Shown: positions 11,705 to 20,800, counted from the stretch's first letter. The stretch: 64,000 bases of DNA from Microglena sp. YARC (GCA_022414725.1 CM039462.1:72849803-72913802); one strand, 5' to 3'. The notes: generated from the sequence alone by a model not told the origin. Made by a program: numbers and translations.

Positions 11705-13953
11705 ATTGTTTGTACGGTAGTTGGAGATGAGTGTTGGTACTTCAGCCCGGAAGTGGCCAGACATGGTAAAGTTCAGGTTTTAGGGTTTACGGTAGTTGGA
11801 GATGAGTGTTGGTACTTCAGCCCGGAAGTAGCCAGGTATGTTGTAGGGTGAAGAAAGCCATCCATGCGAGCTGTCTATAAGTTGTGAGGTGCATTATAGC
11901 TAGGGAACGGCAATATGATATCATGTCATATCATGTCATATGATGCCGCCGGCAGTCTGGCTAGGCTAAAGTTACCAGTTATATACAAAATCGTTTGGTG
12001 AAATTTGTATGATATCATACTCGCTTTTGGTCGACATCATATGATGTGCCGGTCCCTAATTAAAGCAGCCTATGGAAACAATGGCTTTATCCCTTCAATC
12101 CCCCCCCCCCCCCCCCCCCCCCCCCCTCTCACCCCACTTGTATCCTTCTCATCCCCCCTCTAGTGTTCTCATCCCCCCCTCTAGTGTTCTCACCCACCCC
12201 CTACTCCTCTATCCTCCTTATGCAACTCCCTGTCCCCGTCCTCTGTCCCCGTCCAACCTCCACTCTACCCCCTGCCCCCAGTGACCTCCTGTCACTCACC
12301 CAACCCCCACCCAGCCTCTACACTATGCCCTGCCCCTACCTTAACCCCTGTCACTCACCCACCCCCCTGTCCCCTTCCATTTTACCCGTAGGGCATCGTG
12401 CATTTGCTAAAGAAGCTGCCGGAGGAGGTGGTTGCCCAGAAGCTGCAGGATCTGTCCAATAGGACCCTGCACAATGTTCGCAACATCACAGGTATGGCTG
12501 AAAATTCAAACGCCTTGCCACGGGGTGTGAGATTGAAGGAACCGTCCCGTTCGCTTGCACTGGGTAATAGTTACTAAGTTGGGTTTGGTTCAGTTATGCA
12601 GACCACTCATGTGCATCACAGTTATGATTCACAGCTTGGAATGCTTGTTCTTATTAGCTCTTCTTATCAACCCCTCATGGCTCGGAGTGCAAGTTTTTTT
12701 TTGTCGAGTCCCCCTTCAGTGGGAGCCCCCAGGTTCATTATGTACCCATTGTCTATCTTTCTGTCTGCCCCTTTGTTCCTCCGTCCCTCAGCCGTCTGTC
12801 TGCCCCTCTGTCCAACTGTCTGTTTGTCTGCTCCTCTGTCCCTCAGTCTGCCTGCCTGCCCCTCTTTACCTCTGTCTGTTTGTCTGTCCCTCTATCTCTC
12901 CGCCCCTCAGTCTGACTGTCTGCCCCTCTGTCTGTATGTTTGTCTGCCTCTCTGCCCCTCTGTCCCTCAGTCTGTCTGTCTGCCTCTCAGTCTGTCTGTT
13001 TGTCTACCCCTCTGTCCTTTTGCCCTCAGTCTGTCTGTCCCTATTTCCCTAGCTCCCTAGCTCCAAGCTAAACTCTGGCTTCGGCAACAAATCAAGTCAG
13101 GCCACCTGTCGCTTTGGCAGCTGTGTCCTCCGTGGCGCCTCTCCCTGTTATTCACGACACCCATCTTTTGTTTCGCTTGTGACGCGCCGAGGAAAAGCTA
13201 TGTGCCCCTCATGACTGAACGTGTTTGTTTCGGGGGGGCCTTCTGACAATCTAGAATTTATCGTACTTGGAAATTATTCAAGGTTGGTCTTGTTCCTTGA
13301 GCCTTCTTTGCTACCGTTGGACAGTAGCGCGTGTGCATTCATGCATGGTGGTGTCCAAGGGTATCCACAATTTCTACACCTGATTTCTGCACAAATTTCA
13401 AATTTTATACAAATTTCAATTTCTACGTCAATCTCTACCGACTGATTTCTGCACCAATTTCAATTTTTGTACACCAATCTTTACTCATGATTTCTACACC
13501 TGATTTCAACACCAATTCCAATTTATGCACCAATTTATACCCCTGATTCATACACCAATTTCAATTTCTACACCAATTTGTACTCATGATTTATACTTTT
13601 TATTTCTACATCCTGAGGAACATCCTCCATGTCAGGATGTATCATGATCACTGTAAGCTCCAAGGTTGTCTACACTGTATATACCTGCTGTACATCCTCC
13701 ACTTCAGAGATACCCTTTCTCCCCTCCCTCAACAATGTTACCCCCAACCTTTTCCCACCTCAGGATGGATCATGAGCACTGTAAGCTCCAAGGTTGTCTA
13801 CACTGTATACACCTGCTGTACATCCTCCACTTCAGTGCGACCCTTTCTCCCCTCCCTAAACTACTCAACCAATGTTACTTCCCAACCTTTCCCACCTTAG
13901 GATGCATCATGAGCATCTTGAGCTCCAAAGGGAAGAGCACAAACAAGGCCTAG
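3234..13953 (+). CDS. Gene A: low-complexity N-terminal region plus two hnRNP-Q-acidic-domain-like repeats
   Basis: Seven exons: 3234-3284, 4863-5923, 7924-8040, 8997-9062, 10085-10213, 12392-12491, 13901-13953. All introns are GT-AG and phases agree throughout except one missing base in exon 2. The start ATG gives MDPSLESIKNLLGDSTE, followed by a conserved helical segment, then a long Ser/Gln/Asn/His/Met-rich region of about 290 residues. The C-terminal half has two related modules, one with DFDDKVVYK...NGAGYLDVA, the other with GIVHLLKKLPEE...NVRNITG. The second resembles the acidic N-terminal domain of hnRNP Q/R. Gene B is a paralogue with the same exon order. A role in RNA binding or regulation is inference only. 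Predicted length is about 525 residues once the exon 2 break is allowed for. The break could be an assembly error or inactivation. Confidence 0.8.
3352..3575. repeat. Dispersed repeat family F
   Basis: AATTTGACGATTCGATCATT left; CGTCAAATTGTCAAACCG right; G-rich centre. Paired with the copy at 47418. Located in gene A intron 1. Confidence 0.65.
4108..4305. mobile_element. Family-1 foldback element
   Basis: The left arm reads TTTTTCTTTTCAGCTATGAG and then CAGCAGCTTCTAGGCAGCTC. The right arm is a degenerate complement ending in AAAAAGAAAAA. It lies in intron 1 of gene A. Confidence 0.75.
4494..4688. mobile_element. Family-1 foldback element
   Basis: Left arm GCAGCAGCTTCTAGGCAGCT, right arm complementary and ending GTAGCTGAAAAGAAAAA. 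The interior closely matches the copy at 47949. It lies in gene A intron 1. Confidence 0.85.
4711..4862 (+). repeat. Three tandem copies of the gene A exon 2 acceptor (57-bp unit)
   Basis: Acceptor AGs end at 4748, 4805 and 4862, exactly 57 bp apart. Each is preceded by CTATCCCTCTGTCCCCC and followed by CTAGCGCTGA. The spacing keeps frame, but the first two copies reach TGA within seven codons; only the third continues into the exon. The copies therefore act as potential decoy acceptors. Confidence 0.85.
4863..5923 (+). CDS. Gene A exon 2 (contains one apparent missing base)
   Basis: It starts LALTKFISNLGILN and aligns with gene B exon 2 (LKHVLTQSGVLDLD), so coding begins upstream of the in-frame ATG at 4917. 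A long low-complexity region rich in Ser, Gln, Asn and Met follows. Near the end the frame gives FGVLPTTVQ, matching GVLPPAVQ of gene B, then reaches TAA at 5925. Shifting by one base after that point gives KDCTVLQIKSWIE up to the GAA|GTAAGT donor, with exactly the gene B segment length. Exon length 1061 is one short of a multiple of three, although both borders are phase 0 in gene B. One base is probably missing near 5880-5884. Confidence 0.75.
6385..6500. repeat. CACACCCA / AAACACCC minisatellite
   Basis: Short imperfect units of CACACCCA and AACACCC. Open frames here come from the repeat. Confidence 0.85.
6920..7125 (-). mobile_element. tRNA-derived SINE, head type X
   Basis: On the minus strand it has an A-box-like GGTCTAATGGTACACC and a B-box GGTTCGATTCC, then a body ending CCACCAGGCGTTATCATTA. 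The T-arm pairs well (AGGGG/CCCCT) but the acceptor stem does not pair, so it is not a tRNA gene. Related copies lie at 16570 and 49970. Confidence 0.75.
7181..7293. mobile_element. Family-1 foldback element, short
   Basis: Left arm TTTTTCTTTTCGGCTACCAG with CTTCTAGGCAGCTCC; right end GGCTGAAAAGAAAAGC. Its interior is shortened. Confidence 0.7.
7420..7923 (+). repeat. Five tandem copies of the gene A exon 3 acceptor
   Basis: AGs end at 7495, 7612, 7709, 7809 and 7923. Each is followed by a copy of the exon start (TTGTCAGACTTTGATGACAA or CTGGCTGACTTTGATGAC). Units are 97-117 bp and contain telomere-like CCCTGAACCCTAAACC text. Copies 2-4 reach a stop within about 15 codons; the fifth is the functional exon. 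Confidence 0.85.
7924..8040 (+). CDS. Gene A exon 3
   Basis: Thirty-nine codons, LADFDDKVVYKL through LGARLRTKQ, both ends phase 0. Gene B exon 5 has the same length and reads VSDFDEKVVKKM through LALRMRSKS. It forms the first half of helical repeat 1. Confidence 0.85.
8010..8465 (+). repeat. Tandem copies of the gene A exon 3 donor end
   Basis: The exon end (ACATGCTAGAGAAGCTC to AAGCAG) and following intron start recur with junctions at 8040, 8161, 8282 and 8365, plus a truncated copy at 8440-8465. The junction at 8161 is ruined (CAG|ATAGGT), while those at 8282 and 8365 keep GTAGGT. Reading through from 8040 meets a stop within 15 codons. The last copy runs into a foldback arm remnant. Confidence 0.8.
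8560..8996 (+). repeat. Duplicated segment and poly-C-rich tract before exon 4
   Basis: Two roughly 130-bp copies share TCCAGGCTTTGACATTTGCG-type text (8560 and 8690). A C-rich tract follows, with TTCTGTGTA-CCCACTC repeats. The real acceptor TTTCTGTGTAG lies at the end. Confidence 0.65.
8997..9062 (+). CDS. Gene A exon 4
   Basis: Twenty-two codons, including IKNGAGYLDVAMTCHLDML, phase 0 at both ends. Gene B exon 6 is also 66 nt and shares KNGAGYLDVA and HLDML. Confidence 0.85.
9063..9600 (+). repeat. Minisatellite starting at the gene A exon 4 donor
   Basis: About seven units of 65-98 bp, each with GAGGTAGTGGYGTTCTCCCG and GGTGTTGAGGTGGTGACA. The first unit is the donor itself (AAG|GTAGGCAGTGG). 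The GTAGTGG of later units resembles a donor. Long frames on the opposite strand come from the repeat. Confidence 0.8.
9675..9740. repeat. Dispersed repeat family D
   Basis: GTGAGGCTGAGGGGGCCAGC followed by TTGCTTGCAC. Related text lies at 10498, 12524, 18832, 18930, 19000 and 50224. Confidence 0.6.
10085..10213 (+). CDS. Gene A exon 5
   Basis: Forty-three codons ending SSHWLAWEHFDQ, phase 0. It matches the first part of gene B exon 7 (TNPWLQWDHMDQ). The following intron is absent from gene B. Confidence 0.8.
10214..10305 (+). repeat. Short tandem repeat at the exon 5 donor
   Basis: Four units of TGCTGCAATCTTGCTTGC begin about 15 bp after the donor GTGTGT. Confidence 0.75.
10665..10914. mobile_element. 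Family-2 element (ATGATATCAT ends)
   Basis: Ends are inverted: TAAGGAACGGCGACATGATA and ATGATATGCCGGTCCCTAA. The interior has TCTAGCTAGGCCCAAGTTGCC and several TATCATACTCSCCTTTGGTC units, here amplified. It is a non-autonomous element with no coding capacity. Confidence 0.75.
10925..11600. repeat. Degenerate tandem repeat
   Basis: Units contain TTGATTGTTTGTAGTTTAAAC, GGTGGTAAGCAA and ACTTGCCCACC, about 75-110 bp each. It lies in gene A intron 5. Confidence 0.75.
11634..11833. repeat. Poly-C, (TA)n and a 45-bp direct repeat
   Basis: A run of about 25 C is followed by about 19 TA units, then two copies of GGTAGTTGGAGATGAGTGTT...CCCGGAAGT. Homopolymer lengths are probably unreliable. Confidence 0.85.
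11901..12058. mobile_element. Family-2 element
   Basis: Left end TAGGGAACGGCAATATGATA, right end ATGATGTGCCGGTCCCTA. It is a compact copy showing the likely unexpanded structure of the family. Confidence 0.8.
12392..12491 (+). CDS. Gene A exon 6
   Basis: GIVHLLKKLPEEVVAQKLQD and on to NVRNIT, ending in phase 1 at ACAG|GTATGG. It corresponds to the second part of gene B exon 7. It encodes the core of helical repeat 2, the piece most like the hnRNP Q acidic domain. Confidence 0.85.
12765..13055. repeat. CTGTCTGCCCCTCTGTCCCTCAG minisatellite
   Basis: Pyrimidine-rich units of about 24 bp, many ending in CAG. It lies in intron 6 of gene A, so each unit resembles a polypyrimidine tract plus acceptor. 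Confidence 0.85.
13370..13610. repeat. Tandem repeat of TGATTTCTACACCAATTTCA type
   Basis: AT-rich units of 25-35 bp in intron 6 of gene A. Confidence 0.8.
13630..13900 (+). repeat. Two upstream copies of the gene A terminal exon
   Basis: Acceptor AGs end at 13635, 13763 and 13900, each followed by GATGNATCATGAKCA. The first two copies stay open for about 45 residues (sharing VSSKVVYTVYTCC), so they could serve as alternative last exons. The third encodes CIMSILSSKGKSTNKA and best matches gene B (CIASILNPRNK). Confidence 0.8.
13901..13953 (+). CDS. Gene A exon 7 (terminal)
   Basis: It completes the split Gly codon and ends CIMSILSSKGKSTNKA then TAG. It was chosen over two upstream near-copies because it matches the gene B C-terminus best. 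Confidence 0.75.
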
Positions 13954-14698
13954 CAATGCTTAGGCTACAGTACTACATTTCTTGGCCGTAGACTGTGTGG
14001 GCAGCTTCTACCCAGCTGCTTGGGCCATTCTTCAGGCCAACGTTGATCAGTCAGCCCCACACCCTGAACTGTAGACTGTGTGGGCAGCTTCTATCCAGCT
14101 CCTTGAACCAGTCTTAAGGCCAGGGGGGGGTGACATGCCACGAAAGCCGCATTGTTGAACGCTAACCACTGTTTTGTGCGACGCGTCGCCATTCCGTCGC
14201 TGCATGGCATGGGTAAGGCTAAAATAGTCAGAAATGCCCCCCCCCAACCCCCCAAGGGGCTCCGCGGGGTTCGGGAGGCAACAAGTCTCACTGGAGTTGC
14301 ACCAAGTTTCTCAATTTGCGACGTGGCACACACAAAACAGCTGCATATAACGAGCCCTTGTGTATAACATAAACACACGGGTACACACACAGCTGCCAAC
14401 ATATGAACACGGTGTGCAACAAGAAGAGTTTTTTTGTTTCAGAAAGGGGTCTTCTGGTAGCAATCAGGTATTTGGTGTCTTTCCAGGTGCTCCTGGCAGC
14501 TTTTGGGTAGACGGCCCTTCGGGCCGGCCGGGGGGGTTCAGGGAGCGGGGCTGAGATTAGAGTCTCATGGTAGCAGAAGGTTTGGCCGAAACAGGGTCCC
14601 AGGTAGCGATTGCTACTGGTAGTGGATAAAAAGGCACTGGCAACAAAGCCCTCCTAGTGTGCTGTGCGTGCCTCCTCAGCCGCCTTCTTGAAATCATA
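13954..14698. other. Intergenic, dispersed repeats
   Basis: It contains decayed foldback arms (CAGCTTCTACCCAGCTGC near 14003 and a second near 14083) and a family-C repeat (14140-14325). No exon is supported. Confidence 0.5.
14140..14325. repeat. Dispersed repeat family C
   Basis: Shares GCATGGC...GGCTAAA...TCAGAAAT, CCAAGGGGCTCCGCG and TCTCAATTTGCGACG with 19330, 39040, 41590, 48360 and 62690. Confidence 0.65.
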
Positions 14699-14873
14699 GC
14701 TTTTCTTTTCAGCTACGAGCAGCAGCTTCTAGGCAGCTCCATGTTCTCTCTCTTCACCCAAACCTTGAGCACATCTGGGAGCTTATATTGCCAGCTTTCC
14801 AAGTCTCCTGGGTTAGGCCCAGTGTCAGGCTCAGGGAGCTGCGTAGAAGCTGCTGCTGGTAGCTGAAAATAAA
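14699..14873. mobile_element. Family-1 foldback element
   Basis: Both arms are well kept: CTTTTCAGCTACGAGCAGCA on the left, GCTGCTGCTGGTAGCTGAAA on the right. Confidence 0.9.
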
Positions 14874-15039
14874 AAACCTGCTTGAAACGGAAGGCACACA
14901 TGCCCCCACATATTAACGCGTTGAAACGCGTTAGATCTTGAAAATGTTGAAAACATTGAAGGCTTTGAAGAGTGTGAGATAACAGGGACTCAGATTTTAG
15001 ATTTATTCTTCTCTGCGTGGACCATCCATATGAAGACGG

Positions 15040-15250
15040 AAATTGTTCCTTTTGGGGGGCTACGCATGGCAGCTTCCAGCAAGCCCCAATACCCAGCCAC
15101 TGCGTCGAGTCCAAAGCTTTCAGGTTCATAGGAATGCGCATCATGTCAGCTGCCAGCTGTGCGCATCATGTCAGCTGCGGCTGCCAAAAGCTCTACCTAG
15201 TTCAATGTCTGGCCCATAAATCGTGGTTTTGGGGCTGCCTAGAAGCTGCT
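15040..15250. mobile_element. Family-1 variant foldback element
   Basis: A diverged arm, GGGGGGCTACGCATGGCAGC, is paired with GCTGCCTAGAAGCTGCTA. It abuts the next copy. Confidence 0.6.
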
Positions 15251-15261
15251 ATACGTTGTCC

Positions 15262-15439
15262 TAATAAGAAACAGCTTCTAGGCAGCTCCTTTCCCCCGTC
15301 CTTGGGCCAAACCTGAAGCTAGCTAGTGTGTCTGAAAGCTGACATGACAGGCTTTCCAATGCAGCTGGAAGCTTGGGCTTGACGCAGTGGCTGGCTAAGG
15401 GAGCTGCCTAGAGGCTGCTGCTCGTAGCTGGAAGAAAAC
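15262..15439. mobile_element. Family-1 foldback element
   Basis: Left arm AACAGCTTCTAGGCAGCTCC, right arm GGGAGCTGCCTAGAGGCTGC then GCTCGTAGCTGGAAGAAAA. Confidence 0.8.
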
Positions 15440-15714
15440 TATGGCATGCCCCCTAAACCAACAAAGTCTTGTGGCAAAATAATTAGACATGGTAACATGA
15501 CCAGGCAACAAGTTTACTCAGGTGCCGAGCCTTGGATTGGATTGTTACATGGTTTTTCAGCCAACTCTGGGCTGCTCACCGTCTTCCAGTCCAAAGTAGA
15601 AATAAAAAATAAGGAATGGAAGAGGGTTCTTCTGGTAGCTTTCAGGGATTGTGTATTTCCAAGAGTGGTGTCCAGGTAGTGATTTGGGTAGGGCAGCCCG
15701 AAGGGCTGTCATAG

Positions 15715-15742
15715 GGGGGGGGGGGGGGGGGGGGGGGGGGGG
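15715..15742. repeat. Poly-G run
   Basis: About 28 G; the length is probably unreliable. Confidence 0.8.
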
Positions 15743-15892
15743 TCAGGGAGTGTAGCGGAAATTTGGCCAAAACGATTCTGTAGCGATCGCGGGGGGAATA
15801 TAGGCAGCGGGGGGAGATCCCTGCTCAGGCGCATTACTCTGTAGGATGTTGACAGGCGAGTGACCGGGGGTTATTTAAGGCGCTATGCAGCG

Positions 15893-16030
15893 CTGCAAGC
15901 GATGCTACAAATTGGCGGAGAGTGTTGGCAACAGTGCGACAGGTGGCAAGGAAAGCCAGTTAGTTATTAGACTGTTAGCTGACGTGTCAGGCTTTGTCTT
16001 GGTCAGACGGTCAGATGGACAAATGGGCAA
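15893..16030. repeat. Dispersed repeat family G
   Basis: TTGGCGGAGAGTGTTGGCAA, GACAGGTGGCAAGG and GTTAGCTGACGTGTC recur at 19800-19960. Confidence 0.65.
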
Positions 16031-16307
16031 ATGTCCACTGTCTCCCTCAACCCGAGTCCGAGACAGCGATCCCTATAGGTAGCGGTATCCCTGCTCAGGC
16101 GCATTACTCCGTAGGGTGTAGACAGGCGAGCGACAAGGGTTTCTTGAAGGTGCTGCTTGCCAGTCCACTGTCTCCCTCAACCCCTCAACCCAACATAAAC
16201 AAGCAGACAAGTCAACAATGTTAATAGTCTCCCTCAACCCATCAACCCCCCACTCACATTCTGAGACCCTGGCCTCAGGTGGTGCAATGGGAGGTGAGGG
16301 AAGCGTA

Positions 16308-16503
16308 GTTATGATAACGCCGGGCGGGGTGTGGTATTGAGGGAGTCCTGTCTTGCGGCGGTAGGGAACGGGCCGCTACTTTACCTGGACAAAGCTACCA
16401 TGGCAGTTGACAGCGACCGCGAACACTAAAGCGCGTTCGCAGGCATTCGAACCCTGCACCTCATCGATTTAACGAGCTCTATCATTGAGCCATTCGTCGA
16501 AAC
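16308..16503 (-). mobile_element. tRNA-derived SINE, head type Y
   Basis: On the minus strand the head reads GAATGGCTCAATGATAGAGC with B box GGTTCGAATGCC. The body shares the tail ending in the GGCGTTATCAT motif. The head differs from type X while the body is shared. It lies head to head with the next copy. Confidence 0.7.
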
Positions 16504-16569
16504 AGGATGGAAGCGTAGCACAAGTGCTAAGTTATGTTCCTGCATTCTGTCTTACGGGCAGTAGCCCGG

Positions 16570-16770
16570 TTCAGTGATACGATTGGTCTAATGGTACACC
16601 AAATTGCTGAAGCGGGGTCGTGGGTTCGATTCCCCCTACAGTCACCCTGAGCGATGCAGGTCGTTGTCAACCGCGGTGGTTGATTGTCCAGTCGACGTGG
16701 TAGACCGTTCTCTGCCCGCGTACGACAGTTTCCCTTAATACCACGCCCCGCCAGGCGTTATCATTACTTT
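16570..16770 (+). mobile_element. tRNA-derived SINE, head type X
   Basis: GGTCTAATGGTACACCAAAT, then GGGTTCGATTCCCCCTAC, then body GTCGTTGTCAACCGCGGTGG to CGCCAGGCGTTATCATTAC. Confidence 0.75.
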
Positions 16771-17215
16771 TACGGGCAGTGCCAAGTTACCATAAATGTC
16801 CCTGTTTTTAGCTCTCATCACTATGAAATTCCCCTATTTTCTGGGGGAGTTCGTGACCATAGAGCTTCCCGTTGTTAGCTCCCCATTATCATAGAATTCC
16901 CTGTTTTTTACGGGCAGTGCTACGTTACCTATAAAATCCCTGTGTTAAGCTCCCACTACCATGGAACTCCCCTATTTACGGGGGGAGTTAGTGACCATAG
17001 AGCTCCCCGTTGTCAGCTCCCCATTATCATAGAATTCCCCGTTTTTTACGGACAGTGCTAAGTTATCTATAAAGGTCCCTGTGTTGAGCTTCCATTAACT
17101 TGGAACTCCCCTATTTCCGGGGGAGTTAGTGACCATAGAGCTCCCCGTGTTTAGCTCCCCATTATCATAGAGCTCCCCGTTTTTAGCTCCCCCGTTATCA
17201 CAGGATTTATTTTTC
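16771..17215. repeat. Tandem repeat, unit about 130 bp
   Basis: Three or more units with TTTACGGGCAGTGCTAAGTT, ACCATGGAACTCCCCTATTT and GTGACCATAGAGCTCCCCGT. Confidence 0.8.
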
Positions 17216-17896
17216 AAATCTGAAAGTGCTTTTGTCTAGCTTCATGGTTTTAGACCTCCTCCATAGACAGCGTCCCTATAGCTATTTCCAGGGGGCAGTG
17301 CCCCGAGCTGGGGGGGTGGGGGGGCGCAGCCCCCCGATAATGTTTTGGGGGGGGTTCATGGGGAATGATACATCTTTGCATTTTTCTCTAAATCTTCGCC
17401 TTCTTGGGAACAGGCGAGTTTTGAGGCGGCATGCTCGAGAAATTCAAACACATAGGATGACCAAACCATGAAGCTAGCTATTGATGTACGGTCGAGATCA
17501 AGGGTTTGAGGACTCGAGAAATTTGAGTGGAGGTTGAGACGTTGAATGAGAAAAATAAGCTATAAAGTGGGTCATAGTTACTCCTGGTTATTTTTGTCAG
17601 GTTTTAGAGATTATGGTGACCTGCCACCTAAGCCTTTCCTGGGCTCAGAAGTACTGGGGGTACAGCGGTGTAGAAAATAGTGTCAAATTGAGTTCTTTGG
17701 AAAGATTTGTGACGAATTGAGTTCTTTGGAGCGATTTGGGTCTGAGTGCAGGAATCTTGAATCGGATCTCGTACAGCCATAATTTTAAAAGAGGGTCAAA
17801 AGTAGCGATTACTATATATAACGAGGAAAACGATCCCTGCATTACCATAGAACTCCCTGTTTTCCACGGGCCATATAGCCATTTGGGGTAGCTTTA

Positions 17897-18105
17897 GGTG
17901 GCCAAAAGGTTGCTAGTAGCACTGAAAAGGCTGCTAGTAGCACCAAAAAGACTGCTAGTAGCACTGAAAGGCTGCTAGTAGCATCATAAAGGCTGCTAGT
18001 AGCACTGAAAGGCTGCTAGTAGCACTGAAAAGGCTGCTAGTAGCACCAAAAAGGCTGCTAATAGCACTAACAAGGCTGCTAATAGCACTGAAAAGGCTAC
18101 TTGGA
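17897..18105. repeat. 21-bp minisatellite
   Basis: About eleven units of GGCTGCTAGTAGCACTGAAAA. The short open frame across it is a product of the 21-bp unit. Confidence 0.9.
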
Positions 18106-18209
18106 GCATCATGGTGATACGCAAAGGCGCTTTTTCCTTTCCTTCACAAAAAAAGCTTGTGTAAACAGGCGAGCGGCATAACTTGGGTGAGGGGTTTAGG
18201 CATAGGTCC

Positions 18210-18335
18210 ATAGGACGAACACAATCAGTGCAATCCCCCTTGCGATACTGTTTGCTTGCGGGTCAGGGGCTTGGAGATAGGACGTACACAATCAGTGCAA
18301 TCCCCCTTGCGATACTGTTTGCTTGGGGGTGAGGG
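18210..18335. repeat. Direct duplication of about 70 bp
   Basis: CACAATCAGTGCAATCCCCC and TTGCGATACTGTTTGCTTG occur twice. Confidence 0.8.
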
Positions 18336-18831
18336 GTTAAGGGATAGGGCATAATTTGATAGATTGTATGAAGCCAAATAGGATGATGGGGACCTCACCA
18401 TCCCAATGTGTTGAAAACGGTGGCTAGTGGTGGTGGTGACCAGAAGGAAGGGTCCCTTGCGTCGCATGACGCAGGCTATACAATTGGTTGTGTCTCAGGC
18501 AGCATAGCTGGGGGCCCTCCTGAAGTACCCTAGTTGCACCATACAACCATCTGATCACCATCACTTACAACAGAATGTTGCTCCTATTATGACATTACTC
18601 AGAGGTTCCCACACATGAATTTTGACCTAGTCCTGATCAAGATTCCGCAAAAAGTGACCACCTCTGTTCTACCCCGCGCACCATTCCGTCGGCCGAGAAA
18701 CTCACCACAGAACCTATTACGAATCAAACCGCAACACAATTCACTCATCATCAAGGAGATTGGTTGTGCAAGAGCCAGGGCGAATGTATGTTCCAGTCCA
18801 GGGGTAAATACATAAATTAATAGTACGACTT

Positions 18832-19045
18832 ATTACGAGGCGTGAGGTTGAGGAGGCCTGACCGCTTGCTTGCACTGGGGCCAACCACCAAATAATAATA
18901 ATGTTAATAAATAAATGTCACCCGTTATGACGAGGCGTGGGGTTGAGGGGGCCAACCAGCAACAGTCCAGGGGTAAAAACATAAATAAATAGTACGCCTT
19001 GTTACAAGGTGTGAGGTTGAGGGGGCCAACCAGCCAACCAACCAA
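18832..19045. repeat. Three copies of dispersed family D
   Basis: Each has GAGGCGTGAGGTTGAGG or a close variant followed by GGGGCCAACC. Confidence 0.65.
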
Positions 19046-19329
19046 ACAACCAACAATCAAGGGGTAGTTAAATAGGTTAATGGGGCAAGACCCAGGGTGC
19101 TGTGCTCGTGATGTTGTGGTATTGTGCTCTTTCAGGCCTTTTGCAGGCTATTTCAGGCTGCTGTAGGCTATTGATAGGCTATTTCGGGCTACTTCAGGCT
19201 ATTGTTCGGTTATTTCTGATTGTATTGTGCCTATACTGAGGTAGTGGGCCTGCTGCTGAATGCCCCGCACCATGCTGCCCTTGCTGATTGCAGAGATGGA
19301 AATGCTTTGGTGCAAGGGCACGCAGTTTG

Positions 19330-19545
19330 TTTTACGATCGTGTCGCTGCATGGCGACTCATGGATCTGGCTAAACCAGTCAGAAATAGTCCGAGGGGCAG
19401 TGCGTTGCACTGGGTTCCCACCAAGTTGCACAATTTGCGACGCGTTGCCAAAATCAAATGTGCAACTAGGGTTTGGGAGGCAGTGCGTCGCACTGGGTTC
19501 ACACCAAGTCGCTCAATTAGCGACGCGTTGCAAACAATCGAAAGG
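19330..19545. repeat. Dispersed repeat family C, two internal units
   Basis: GTGCGTTGCACTGGGTTCCC and GTGCGTCGCACTGGGTTCAC, each followed by AATTNGCGACGCGTTGC. Confidence 0.65.
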
Positions 19546-19611
19546 GCACATCTTTGTATTGCGTTGGTGCACTGGTCCTTTTCGTTGACGGCAAGACCTT
19601 GCTTGACCCTG

Positions 19612-19805
19612 GTGGGTGATATTTGGGTTAATAGTGGCAGCTTCCCGCCAGCTCCAGTAGCCAGCCACTGGGTAAAACCCAATGCTTGAACTCGCATTGA
19701 AATGCTTGTCGTATCAGCTTTCAGACTCACAAGCTTGCATCATGTTTGGCTCAAGGTCGGGGAAAGGTAGCTGCCAGGAAGCTGCCGTGTGTAGCCCAAA
19801 CAAGT
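19612..19805. mobile_element. Family-1 variant foldback element
   Basis: GGCAGCTTCCCGCCAGCTCC on the left, GCTGCCAGGAAGCTGCCGTG on the right, ending in GTAGCCCAAAC. Confidence 0.65.
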
Positions 19806-20351
19806 TCTAAGCAGCGTCGCCTGCGACGCTAAAAAATGGCGGAGAGTGATCGCGAGGGAGCGACAGGTGGCAACGGAAGCGAGTTAGTTACGAGACCGTT
19901 GGCTGACGTGTCGGGCTTCATCACGGTCAGACGGATGGACGAACGGACAAATGGGTAACACTGGGGGCTCCAGTTACCCAGAAGGGGGGGCTCCCCCCAA
20001 AAGAAACAGTGCTCACCATGGTGGATGCTATTTGACCAAGAGAATGGGTTGAAATGGTTCCTGTCGCTTAAATCATTGCTATGTCAAATGTGTTCCGGAC
20101 CTTCACACTATCCCCTTGCACATGTGTTTTCACACATTCCAGTATGAATGCTATCCGTCAGCTGTGTTGCAGACTCTCATCCTGCCTGCTTGCACATGCT
20201 TCTTCACACATGCCTGTGTGTGTGTGTTTACACACGTCAGTATGTGTTGTGCTTCTTTCGACTGTGTTCGGGACCTTCACCCTGGCTGAGCTTCCTGTGT
20301 GCCACTGCATTAGATACGACCCTCATATCCAACATCATGTGGGCCGTGCTT

Positions 20352-20541
20352 CTCTTTTAGGCTTTGAGCAGCAGCTTCTAGGCAGCTCCCTGAGCCAGCC
20401 ACTCCACTAATCCCGAAGACTTTGGGAATTCTGAAATACTGACAGTGTCAGCTTCAAGGTGCACTAGCTTGCTTCAGGTTTGGGCTGAATTATTAAGCAG
20501 GAGAGCTGCCTAGAAGCTGCTGCTTGTAGCTGTAAACAGAA
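20352..20541. mobile_element. Family-1 foldback element
   Basis: GAGCAGCAGCTTCTAGGCAG left and CTGCCTAGAAGCTGCTGCTT right, ending GTAGCTGTAAACAGAAG. Confidence 0.85.
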
Positions 20542-20548
20542 GTAGATC

Positions 20549-20800
20549 ATGCAGGGTCAGCAGAGGGGTGGAGCAGGGTACTACATGTTGTCAAATTGGT
20601 CAGCGCTTAAAGTGCACAAACATCAAATTGGTCAGCGCTTGGTAGTGCAAAAAGCGCAAAAACTGCGCGCTGCGCCAGGGGTACAAAAACTGCGCGAAAT
20701 GCGCTGTGGGGCTCAAAATGCGTGCGCGAAATCGCGCTGCCGCGCGCGCTTTGTAGTACCCTGGTGGGACTTGGTCGGGTGGAGGAGGATTATGCTGCTC
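20549..20800. other. CpG-rich intergenic segment
   Basis: Dense GCGC dinucleotides, AAATTGGTCAGCGCTT twice and GGTACTACATGTTG/TTTGTAGTACCC at its edges. The edges are partly complementary (GGGTACTACA/TGTAGTACCC), so this may be another inverted-repeat insertion. Confidence 0.45.
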
